Shown: piece after piece, positions 7,600 through 14,570 of the stretch | Layout of the letters: each line of letters starts with the position of its first letter | Position numbering within the stretch: the stretch's first letter is position 1 | Assembly (NCBI GenBank): GCA_964353455.1 | Contig: CAYGWP010000180.1 | Location: 1 to 26,069, forward strand | Origin: CAYGWP01 sp964353455 | Lineage (GTDB): Bacteria; Planctomycetota; Phycisphaerae; FEN-1346 | Direction: 5' to 3' | DNA: 26,069 nucleotides | The notes under the pieces: model-generated | Seen by the model: only the letters and a program-made list of their open reading frames with translations | Told to the model about the DNA's origin: nothing | The model's database searches: none | Position numbers and translations under genes: made by a program

Positions 7600-7750
7600 G
7601 GTGAGCGGGGTCTGGAAACGGAGCACGGCCGGGCCAGTGAGGCACCGCCAACCGAAAGGGGCGGCCAACGGATATGCCCGACCTATCCCACCGCGCCAGA
7701 CCTCGACTCTACCGGAAATACCCGGAAATACGTGCTTGCACGCACCTCAC

Positions 7751-9523
7751 TTACTCCTTGCGGAGGTCCAGGCAGACCATCCGCTGAAGATCGCGGACGA
7801 TTAGCCGGCCGCCGGCAATCGCCATCGGCGCCCACGTCTCGTGTCCGTCAAGGACGCGGGCCTGGGCGAGGGGCTTAAATCCCGCGGGCGACGCCTCGGC
7901 CGCGGTCATCAGGCCGTTATCGTCCATGGCCAGGATCATTCCATCCGCAATCATGAGCGGACCCAGGCCGAAGCGCCGGCCCGGACCGCTCGTCCAGACC
8001 TGCTTGCCGGCCAAGTCGAGGCACACCAGTTGTCCGCCGGGCGGCCTGGCCTCATCATTCGGCAGAATGCCATAGACGTAACCGTTGAAGAAGACGGGCG
8101 TCTGCTGCTCGGAGCCGAACTCTCGCGACTTCTCCAGCCGCCAGACCTTCTCGGCCGCGATCCGCCCGCCGTCTTCCTTGAGTTGCACCATCATGCTGCC
8201 CGTGCCGTAGCCGCCCGTGAGCAGTATTTTTCCGTCGCCGACCGGAACGGGGGCCGGCACGTTGGCGAAGTTCACTCGCCAGTCGTCGCGCTCCCAGAGG
8301 ACGTCGCCGGCCTTCCAGGTCGGTCCGTCCTCGGCCGCGATGCCCGCGACGCCGCCGCTTGCGGCATAAACGTACATCCGCCGGCCGGCGAACTCCATCG
8401 GAATCACCGAGGAGTGGGTCATCTTCCAGCCGCGCGGATTCGGCGTCGTCCACAGGGTCTTGCCCGACTCGCAATCGACCGCCATCATGAGGACCTGCGG
8501 CCCGGCGGGGGCAAGGATCGCCCGGGCGCCGTCCACCAGCGGGCACTGGCCCGCGTACCACTTCGGCACGGTCGTCCCGAACTGCTTCACGAGGTCCATG
8601 CCCCAGCGGAACGCCCCCGTCGCGGCATCGACGCACATCACGTGGCACTTCGGGCCGAGCGTCACCACGTACTTGTCGGTGACGGCCGGCACGGTCCGCG
8701 AGACGCCGTGGTCGCTGTCGATGGGGATCTCGTACCAGCGTCGCCAGATTTCGCGGCCGTCCGCCAGCGAGAGGCACCGCAGGGCGTCGGCCTGCTTCGC
8801 CTCATCGTAATCCAGCACGTACACCCGGCCGCTGCGGATAGCCGCGCCCGCGTACCCGATGCCCACCGGTATTGACCAGAGGACCTTCGGCCCCTGCGGA
8901 CCCCAGGTGCGGGCCAGGGGCGTCTCATCGCGGCTGACGGCATCGTGCTCATCCCCGCGGAAGCCCGACCACGTCCCCGGCAGCGCCGCCGCCTGGATGC
9001 CCGTCTCCGCGAACTGACCCGGAAACGATACGTCGTGGTACTGCACCCGGCCTATGGCGGGCGTCTCCGGCGGCCCCTTCAGGTCGAGCGAGGGGAAATC
9101 CGTGTCCCCGGAAATCATAAGGAAGACAGAACAAACCCCGTAGAAGAGCATCCCGATTATGGCACCACAAACCACGATCATGAAGATGAGCTTGATCGCA
9201 CACCAGAAGAAACCAAGCACAGGACCAAAGCGAGCCACGTCCTCAGTCAGGCTGTACATTGGGCTCCCGTCCGGATTAAACCGCCGGCCGGTACGAACGT
9301 CGATGTAGTAGGTTCCGTTTATGCCTGCACCTATGAGGGAGCCGAAGCTTACTAGAGCCATGAATAAGACGCCGATTGCGGCGGCGTGCAACATGGTTGC
9401 GGGACTGCGAAGAAAGCCGCATATCAAGAAGGGAATCCCCACAACGATGATCAAGAGCCATTTCACGCTATGCCCCCTTTCGTTCCATTCTGCTGCCGGG
9501 CGATTCGTCGATTCGGGGGACAC
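7751..9523 (-). CDS. Membrane-anchored PQQ-like (WD40-type) beta-propeller protein
   Basis: The protein has 590 residues from the GTG at 9523. The N-terminal third holds about three to four transmembrane segments (roughly 21-40, 45-68 and 103-137). The remainder is a soluble domain with repeated propeller blades, visible as the recurrent pattern of a strand, then CLSLADGREIW, CVDAATGAFRWG, AVDCESGKTLW and CLDLAGKQVW. These are the A-x-D-x-x-[TS]-G-x-x-x-W blades of PQQ-like/quinoprotein-type propellers, common in planctomycetes and usually without a proven cofactor. No catalytic domain is visible, so scaffold or sensor functions are as likely as dehydrogenase activity. An alternative GTG start at 9466, preceded by AAAGGGGG, would begin directly at the first membrane helix. 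GGGAG also precedes the 9523 GTG at 9-10 nt. Confidence 0.75.
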   Translation of the reverse strand: MSPESTNRPAAEWNERGHSVKWLLIIVVGIPFLICGFLRSPATMLHAAAIGVLFMALVSFGSLIGAGINGTYYIDVRTGRRFNPDGSPMYSLTEDVARFGPVLGFFWCAIKLIFMIVVCGAIIGMLFYGVCSVFLMISGDTDFPSLDLKGPPETPAIGRVQYHDVSFPGQFAETGIQAAALPGTWSGFRGDEHDAVSRDETPLARTWGPQGPKVLWSIPVGIGYAGAAIRSGRVYVLDYDEAKQADALRCLSLADGREIWRRWYEIPIDSDHGVSRTVPAVTDKYVVTLGPKCHVMCVDAATGAFRWGMDLVKQFGTTVPKWYAGQCPLVDGARAILAPAGPQVLMMAVDCESGKTLWTTPNPRGWKMTHSSVIPMEFAGRRMYVYAASGGVAGIAAEDGPTWKAGDVLWERDDWRVNFANVPAPVPVGDGKILLTGGYGTGSMMVQLKEDGGRIAAEKVWRLEKSREFGSEQQTPVFFNGYVYGILPNDEARPPGGQLVCLDLAGKQVWTSGPGRRFGLGPLMIADGMILAMDDNGLMTAAEASPAGFKPLAQARVLDGHETWAPMAIAGGRLIVRDLQRMVCLDLRKE

Positions 9524-10220
9524 GGGACTTATCTCCCTCGGCTCTTTGGTCTCGGGCCAGGCCGTTTGCGGTGAAGCGGGCGGTCCAGCCGCGCCTCAAG
9601 ACGCGAGAAAGGGGACATTCCATTTTTCCCGACCTGGGCGGCTCGCCGAGGCGGTCGTGGGTGGTGATAAGCGCCGAGTTGATCCGGGCGAAGGATAGCA
9701 TGTCGGGTTCCCCGGCCTGCGGCAGAGATCGTCCTGCCTGAGGCAGGTTACGGCGGCGGGCGACGGGGGTCAACACAAATCAGACAGAAGCCGCAAGCCG
9801 CAGGCTTCAAGTCGAAGAACCGCCGTGGCGGGCGGCAGGCTTGAGGCTTGCAGCCTGCGGCCTGAGACTTGCGGCCTGTCACCCAGTCGCTCAGTCACCC
9901 AGGTACTCAGGCACTCAGGCACTCAGGTACTTGCGTGAAAATGCGCTAAGTTTCACGAAGAATCGATCAAGTTTCGCAAAGTCTCACGAAGTTTCAGCGA
10001 GTTTCGGGGGCAGGCACGGCAACAACAGTGCAAAGTGCAAAGTGAAAAGTGCAAGGCGACGGCAAGACCGGCAAGGATGCCAACTATACCATGTTGGCAC
10101 CCTTGGCATCCTTGGCATCCTTGGCACCCTTCGATTGGGGAAATTCACCCATACCACAACCTGTAGTATGCCCTCCCGCCTCTGCCACAATTAGTAGATT
10201 TCCTGCCCGATTCAAGAGCC

Positions 10221-10256
10221 CCAAGGACGCCAACCCCAGGGGGTTGGCGTTCTTGG
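10221..10256. repeat. 17-bp-stem hairpin
   Basis: The left arm CCAAGGACGCCAACCCC (10221-10237) pairs along its length with the right arm GGGGTTGGCGTTCTTGG (10240-10256), with one G.T pair and only 2 nt between arms, so the innermost pairs would open. It has no T-run after it on either strand, so an intrinsic terminator is unlikely. A folded RNA or a repeat remnant fits better. Confidence 0.5.
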
Positions 10257-10286
10257 CGTTCTTCAACCCGCCCCCAGTCCTTGTCC

Positions 10287-10346
10287 CGTCCCAAAGACGG
10301 GATGCAACGGGACAAGCATCCCAAAGACGGGATCCAACAGGACATG
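10287..10346 (+). repeat. Two direct repeats of 30 bp, each with a TCCC/GGGA hairpin
   Basis: The block TCCCAAAGACGGGAT starts at 10289 and again at 10319, exactly 30 bp apart. The flanking [GC]CAAC[GA]GGACA[AT]G is also conserved between copies. Each copy contains a small inverted repeat, TCCC...GGGA. Two copies are too few and too close for a CRISPR array. Confidence 0.55.
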
Positions 10347-10579
10347 GATTGGACCCCGTTGTTGGGGAGACGCTCTTCCATCGAAGGCACAAGGATAGGC
10401 GACCGCCAATCCCATAGCCATCCCCCCTCCCCCCCGCCTCTTCATCCGACAAGAACAGCCACAACGCAAACGGCTCCTGCTTTGAAGTCTGCATTGAAGC
10501 CTCGACAGGGCAGTCGCGGCTTGTTATCTTGTTCGCCGGCCCAAGCACATGGGCGACGTTAACGGCCGTTACGAACGCG

Positions 10580-10595
10580 GGTCGCCGCGGCGACC
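10580..10595. promoter_or_regulatory. 16-bp perfect palindrome upstream of the ABC operon (copy 2 of 3)
   Basis: GGTCGCCGCGGCGACC, identical to the copies at 7035 and 14535. It ends 33 nt upstream of the binding-protein ATG at 10629. It is preceded by GCG, as is the copy at 7035 when read on the gspA strand. It is a candidate operator or leader-RNA hairpin. Confidence 0.55.
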
Positions 10596-10628
10596 CGTGG
10601 CACTCGAACCGCGAGGTCGGCCAGCGCG

Positions 10629-11912
10629 ATGAAGTGGGTCCTCGGCATACTTTTTGCGGCGGCGGTGGCCATGCTCGTGTGGCGGAGCATGCCCGAGCCG
10701 GAGGCCGTCGGCAAGACCACCATCCGGTACATGGCTTGGGGGAACCCCGAGCAACTTGCCGCCGAGATGGAACTGGTGGCCGAGTTCGAGCGCCGCAACC
10801 CCCACATCCGCGTCAAACTCACGCTGGTCCCCGGGTCGGCGTATTACCAGAAACTCCAGATCATGCTCGCCAGCGGCACGGCGCCGGACGTGTTCCGGTG
10901 CGACCGGTACCAGTTTCCGGCGTACGCGCATCGCGGGTACTTCATGCCCCTTACGGAGTTCATCGCCAACGATCCGGAGTTCCGGACCGAGGATTACTTC
11001 GAGAACACTATCCGCGAGGGGTCGTACAACGGGCAATTCTACGGGCCGAACGTCCTTTTCGGCAGCCGCGTGATCTACTACAACAAGACCGCCTTCGAGG
11101 AGGCGGGCCTCGAGGACCCGTACGTCCAGTACAAGCGCGGCGAGTGGACGCTGGAGCAGTTCCTGGAAGCGTCGGAGAAGTTGACGAAGTTCGACGAGCG
11201 CGGCGTGCCGACGCACTTCGGCGTGGTTATCAACGTTCTCGACGCATGGACATTTATATGGGGATTTGGCGGCGACATCCTGACGCCCGACGGCTCGCGG
11301 TGCGTCGTCGATAGTCCGCAGGCGGTCGAGGCGCTCCAGTTCATGCAGGACCTCATACACAAGTATCACGTCACGCCGTCGGCGGCCGAGGGCGCCATGA
11401 ACGCATTCACCTTCGAGAGCGGCCGCGTGGCCATGCTCTTTAACTGGGCGGGCCAGGCCCCCATCTACCGCACCATCCGCGACTTCCAGTGGGACGTCGT
11501 GCCCGTGCCCGCCTGCCGCGCGGGACGCATCTCGATGATCAAGGGCAACCAACTCCTCATGTACTATCGCACGGAGCATCCGCGCGAGGCGTGGGAGTTC
11601 ATGAAGTTCTACGTCAGCCGCGACGGCGAGAAGATCCTCTGCACCCGGCTGAGACGCGGCATGCCCACGCGCAAAGACGTCGCCTCGATGCCCGAGTACC
11701 TTCAGAGCACCCAGCCGCCGTTCCATAACGACGTGTGGGTTGATCAGTACAAGTTCGGGCGCGAACTGCCCATAACCGACCGGTGGGCGCACTGGCAGCG
11801 CGAGTGGAACACCCGGTTTGAACTCATGATGCTCGGCCGCGAGTCGGCCGCCGACATGGCACGCACAGCCCAGGCGAATATCAACGCCACCCTGGCGGAG
11901 GAGCCGTTCTGA
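10629..11912 (+). CDS. ABC sugar importer, extracellular solute-binding protein (family 1)
   Basis: The protein has 427 residues. The N-terminus MKWVLGILFAAAVAMLVW is a hydrophobic anchor or uncleaved signal with no lipobox cysteine, so it may be membrane-tethered. The mature part fits the cluster-B (MalE/UgpB-like) binding proteins: IRYMAWGNPEQ, EFERRNPHIRVKL, YYQKLQIMLASGTAPDVFRCD, then YYNKTAFEEAGLEDP and a hinge region with GVVINVLDAWTFIWGFGGDIL. Such proteins bind oligosaccharides or glycerol phosphates. Its stop overlaps the permease start by 1 nt (TGATG). The ribosome binding site is weak (GAGG about 13 nt upstream). A 16-bp palindrome precedes it. Confidence 0.88.
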   Translation: MKWVLGILFAAAVAMLVWRSMPEPEAVGKTTIRYMAWGNPEQLAAEMELVAEFERRNPHIRVKLTLVPGSAYYQKLQIMLASGTAPDVFRCDRYQFPAYAHRGYFMPLTEFIANDPEFRTEDYFENTIREGSYNGQFYGPNVLFGSRVIYYNKTAFEEAGLEDPYVQYKRGEWTLEQFLEASEKLTKFDERGVPTHFGVVINVLDAWTFIWGFGGDILTPDGSRCVVDSPQAVEALQFMQDLIHKYHVTPSAAEGAMNAFTFESGRVAMLFNWAGQAPIYRTIRDFQWDVVPVPACRAGRISMIKGNQLLMYYRTEHPREAWEFMKFYVSRDGEKILCTRLRRGMPTRKDVASMPEYLQSTQPPFHNDVWVDQYKFGRELPITDRWAHWQREWNTRFELMMLGRESAADMARTAQANINATLAEEPF

Positions 11913-12811
11913 TGAGGCGACTGCGGTTCTGGCATCGGCCCGCGTTCTGGGGGTTCGTGTTCATCGCCCCCTGGATCGTCGGCTATCTGTGCTTTACGGT
12001 CGGGCCGATGATGGGGTCGCTGCTCTTGAGTTTCTGCCAGTATGACCTGGCGAACCTCAAGTTCGCGGGCCTCTCGAATTACGAGCGCCTCTTCACGAAC
12101 GACCCGCTCTTCTGGAAGTCGCTCTGGAACACCGCCACGTACACCCTGTTTGCCGTGCCGCTCGGGTTGACGGGGTCGCTGATGCTGGCCGTGTTTCTCA
12201 ACCAGAAGGTGAGGGGCCTGGCGCTGTACCGGACGCTCTACTACATTCCATCGCTCGTGCCGGCGGTGGCGACGGCGCTCCTGTGGAACTACGTCTTCAA
12301 CGCGAACTTCGGCATATTGAATAACTCGCTGCGCTCCGCCGGCATGAGCAATCCGCCGCAGTGGCTCCAGGACCCGAACTGGGCGCTGCCGGCGTTTGTC
12401 ATCATGAGCCTGTGGGGTATCGGCGGCGGGCGGATGATCATCTTCCTGGCGGGTCTCCAGGGCATCCCCGACAGTTACTACGAGGCCGCCGACATCGACG
12501 GCGCGGGCCCGTTGTCGAAGTTCCGCCACATCACCCTGCCCATGCTTACGCCGATGATCTTCTTCAACATGGTCCTGGGGATCATCGGCAGTTTCCAGGT
12601 CTTTACGGCCGCCTACATCATGACCGGGGGCGGCCCGGCCAACGCCACGCTCTTCTACGTGCTGTACCTCTTCAGGCAGGCGTTCGAGGAATTCCGCATG
12701 GGTTACGCCAGCGCCATGGCGTGGGTCCTCTTCATCATTCTCTTGGTGTGCACCGGCATTCAGTTCTGGCAGGCGAAGAAGTGGGTTTACTACGAGGGCG
12801 AAGTTAAGTGA
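11912..12811 (+). CDS. ABC sugar importer permease, MalF/UgpA type
   Basis: This 299-residue inner-membrane protein has six likely transmembrane helices. The first starts near FWGFVFIAPWIVGYLCF. The EAA loop that contacts the ATPase reads YYEAADIDGAGPLSKFRHITLP, matching the EAAxxDGA...F..I.LP consensus. The family forms a heterodimer with a MalG-type permease. It is coupled at both ends: 1-nt overlap with the binding protein and 4-nt overlap (GTGA) with the next permease. No ATPase gene follows, so a shared MsmK/MalK-type ATPase encoded elsewhere is expected. Confidence 0.92.
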   Translation: MRRLRFWHRPAFWGFVFIAPWIVGYLCFTVGPMMGSLLLSFCQYDLANLKFAGLSNYERLFTNDPLFWKSLWNTATYTLFAVPLGLTGSLMLAVFLNQKVRGLALYRTLYYIPSLVPAVATALLWNYVFNANFGILNNSLRSAGMSNPPQWLQDPNWALPAFVIMSLWGIGGGRMIIFLAGLQGIPDSYYEAADIDGAGPLSKFRHITLPMLTPMIFFNMVLGIIGSFQVFTAAYIMTGGGPANATLFYVLYLFRQAFEEFRMGYASAMAWVLFIILLVCTGIQFWQAKKWVYYEGEVK

Positions 12812-13668
12812 AGAATGCCGAGGGCGACATCCAGACGGAGCGGTTCGGCCTGAAGACGGCCCTGGTGTACCTGGTGCTGACGGCCGGGGCGGTGCTGTTC
12901 TGCATCCCGCTCTTCTGGTGCGTGAGCGCGGCCTTCAAGGACGCCCAGAGCGTCTTCCGGCTGCCGATCGAGTGGATACCGCGCCAGTGGCATCCGGAGA
13001 ACTTCCGCGAGGCGTGGACGGTGCTGCCGTTCCCGGTGTTCGTCATCAACACGCTCATAGTGACGTTCTTCGCGGTGGTGGGCCAGGTGCTGAGCGCATC
13101 GCTGGTGGCGTACGGTTTTGCGCGGTTCAACTTCCCCGGGCGGAAGGTCCTTTTCATGCTGGTCCTTTCGTCGATGCTGCTGCCGGCCCAGGTGACGATG
13201 ATCCCGGTGTTCATCATCTGGCAGAAATTCGGGATGATCGACACTTTCGCGCCGCTGACGATCCCCGCGTACCTGGGCGGCGGGGCGTTCACGATATTCC
13301 TGCTGCGCCAGTTCTACCTGACGATACCGCGGGAACTTGACGAGGCGGCGATGATCGACGGATGCAGTTATTTCGGTATCTGGCGGCACATCATACTGCC
13401 GCTGTCGCGGCCGGCCCTGATCACGGTGCTCCTCTTCAGTTTTATGGCCAACTGGGACGACTTCATGGGCCCCCTCATCTACCTGCACTCGCAGGACAAA
13501 CTCACCGTCTCGATCGGCCTGAGGCTGTTCCAGGACCAGTACGGGCAGACGAACCTGCCGCTGCTGATGGCCGCATCGCTCCTTCACATCGCGCCGGTGG
13601 TCATTATTTTTCTGATCGGGCAGAGGTACTTCATCAAGGGTATCGTGATGACGGGGCTCAAGGGGTAG
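12808..13668 (+). CDS. ABC sugar importer permease, MalG/UgpE type
   Basis: This 286-residue protein starts at a GTG that overlaps the previous stop by 4 nt. The N-terminal helix (LVYLVLTAGAVLFCIPLFWCVSAAF) and the following extracytoplasmic segment are typical of MalG-like permeases. The EAA loop reads ELDEAAMIDGCSYFGIWRHIILPLSRP, followed by WDDFMGPLIYL, both close to consensus. It pairs with the upstream permease to form the channel. It is the last gene of the importer operon; 147 nt separate it from the LOG gene start. Confidence 0.92.
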   Translation: MKNAEGDIQTERFGLKTALVYLVLTAGAVLFCIPLFWCVSAAFKDAQSVFRLPIEWIPRQWHPENFREAWTVLPFPVFVINTLIVTFFAVVGQVLSASLVAYGFARFNFPGRKVLFMLVLSSMLLPAQVTMIPVFIIWQKFGMIDTFAPLTIPAYLGGGAFTIFLLRQFYLTIPRELDEAAMIDGCSYFGIWRHIILPLSRPALITVLLFSFMANWDDFMGPLIYLHSQDKLTVSIGLRLFQDQYGQTNLPLLMAASLLHIAPVVIIFLIGQRYFIKGIVMTGLKG

Positions 13669-13690
13669 GGCTTCCCCCGCCGGTCGGCCC

Positions 13691-13718
13691 TTTACATTCC
13701 CCGGAATTTCTCTAGATT
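13691..13718 (+). promoter_or_regulatory. Candidate sigma70-type promoter for the LOG gene
   Basis: TTTACA (13691-13696) and TAGATT (13713-13718) are separated by 16 nt, ahead of the gene starting at 13816. The predicted leader of about 90 nt contains a GCCCGCC/GGCGGGC hairpin (13731-13753) with no T-run. This is a pattern match only. Confidence 0.35.
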
Positions 13719-13815
13719 GTTCCCGGAGACGCCCGCCAAGACTAAGGGCGGGCCGCGCCGGCCCACGCCCCAGGCCCGGCCGGTCTCGGCATGGCAACAA
13801 CGAGGAGCGGTGGCA

Positions 13816-14517
13816 ATGAACCAGGAATTTCTCGCGCAGGACCCGTGGCGGGTCTTCCGCATCATGGCCGAGTTCGTCGATGGGTTCGAGATGATGGCCA
13901 AGGTGCCGCCGGGCATCTCGGTGTTCGGCTCGGCCCGCGCCACGCCCGACCATCCGTACTACGCGAAGGCCGTCCAGGTGGGCCGCCTCATCGCCGAGGC
14001 GGGGTTCTCGGTCATAACCGGCGGCGGGCCGGGCATCATGGAGGGCGCGAACCGCGGCGCTAAGGAGGCCGGCGGCGAAAGCGTCGGACTCAACATCGTC
14101 CTCCCGTTCGAGCAGATCGCCAACCCGTTCCTCACCAAGGTCATCAATTTCCGTTACTTCTTCGTCCGGAAGGTCATGTTCTCGAAGTACGCCGCCGGCC
14201 TCGTCTTCTTCCCCGGCGGCTTCGGCACGCTGGATGAGTTCTACGACACCATCACCCTGGTCCAGACCGGCAAGATTCACCGGCTGCCGGTCGTCCTCAT
14301 GGGGTCCGACTTTTGGAGCGGGCAACTAGAGTGGATGCGCCGCACGATGTGCAAACAGTTCGACCACATCTCGCCCGAAGACATGCTCCTGGCGTTCCTG
14401 ACCGACGACCCGGCCGAGGCCGTCCGCTACATCTGCGAGCACCTCGCCCCGCGCGACCGCGAACTCGGCGCCGAACCCCAGAAGTGGGACACCCCCGAAG
14501 GCAAAGTGATACCGTAG
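13816..14517 (+). CDS. LOG-family protein (cytokinin-riboside-monophosphate phosphoribohydrolase-like)
   Basis: The ATG at 13816 has GAGGAG (13802-13807) 8 nt upstream, a better start than the in-frame ATG at 13717, whose leader is unlike the family. The 233-residue protein has both hallmark motifs: GGGPGIMEGANRG (69-81) and PGGFGTLDE (133-141). LOG proteins, often mis-called lysine decarboxylases, hydrolyse nucleoside 5'-monophosphates to free base plus ribose 5-phosphate. In bacteria this probably serves nucleotide clean-up (PpnN/YgdH-like) rather than hormone synthesis. It lies 53 nt before the URO-D-like gene. No link to its neighbours is obvious. Confidence 0.87.
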   Translation: MNQEFLAQDPWRVFRIMAEFVDGFEMMAKVPPGISVFGSARATPDHPYYAKAVQVGRLIAEAGFSVITGGGPGIMEGANRGAKEAGGESVGLNIVLPFEQIANPFLTKVINFRYFFVRKVMFSKYAAGLVFFPGGFGTLDEFYDTITLVQTGKIHRLPVVLMGSDFWSGQLEWMRRTMCKQFDHISPEDMLLAFLTDDPAEAVRYICEHLAPRDRELGAEPQKWDTPEGKVIP

Positions 14518-14534
14518 TTTTTTCCTGGTCAGCC

Positions 14535-14550
14535 GGTCGCCGCGGCGACC
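14535..14550. promoter_or_regulatory. 16-bp perfect palindrome upstream of the URO-D-like gene (copy 3 of 3)
   Basis: GGTCGCCGCGGCGACC, identical to the copies at 7035 and 10580. It ends 20 nt upstream of the ATG at 14571, in the 53-nt gap after the LOG gene, with the GAGG ribosome binding site between it and the start codon. It is therefore within a leader if transcription begins upstream. Confidence 0.55.
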
Positions 14551-14570
14551 GCTGCTGTTGCGAGGCCAAC

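Larger units (their letters stand above)
7276..7720 (+). mobile_element. 5'-truncated group II intron remnant
   Basis: This is the 3' end of a bacterial group II intron. It comprises the last 92 codons of the intron-encoded reverse transcriptase/maturase, ending at 7554, then domain V at 7567-7599. A downstream segment follows (GAGCGGGGTCTGGAAACGGA, CACCGCCAACCGAAAGGGG, CCGCGCCAG, CGACTCTACC) that I recognise as the usual 3' neighbourhood of such introns. The reverse transcriptase, X domain start and 5' ribozyme domains are missing. The 3' boundary at about 7720 is approximate. It lies opposite to the flanking minus-strand genes gspA and the propeller gene. It cannot splice on its own. Confidence 0.75.
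9524..10628. repeat. 1.1-kb non-coding mosaic of short tandem and inverted repeats
   Basis: No protein with family-like features is seen on either strand. From left to right it holds: a GGGGACATTCC element (about 9611-9630); inverted GCCGCAGGCTTCAAG-type repeats (about 9787-9880); tandem ACTCAGGC units (about 9903-9930); repeated AAGTTTC motifs (about 9948-10006); GTGCAAA repeats (10028-10055); tandem CTTGGCA[TC]C units (about 10093-10132); a long hairpin (10221-10256); a 30-bp direct repeat (10287-10346); and a 16-bp palindrome next to the ABC operon. The right end must contain the importer's promoter, but no clear -35/-10 pair was found. Confidence 0.6.

Noticed and set aside
7561..7804. 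Continuation of a plus-strand coding frame after the maturase (ESRMREIRPSGSVSGVWKRS type peptide)
   Set aside because: This peptide is the translation of domain V and its downstream intron RNA, often mis-annotated as a small protein.
9900..10346. CRISPR array
   Set aside because: Repeat units differ in sequence and length, there are no regular unique spacers of 25-45 bp, and no cas gene is nearby.
9841..10548. Several frames of 68-154 codons on both strands in the repeat-rich gap
   Set aside because: They are built from tandem repeats, have no ribosome binding sites and encode repetitive peptides.
13731..13753. Riboswitch or attenuator in the LOG gene leader
   Set aside because: Only a simple 7-bp stem is visible, with no recognised riboswitch core and no alternative pairing.
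12790..14325. 511-codon open frame on the minus strand
   Set aside because: Antisense to the MalG-type permease and LOG gene, both of which have clear family motifs.
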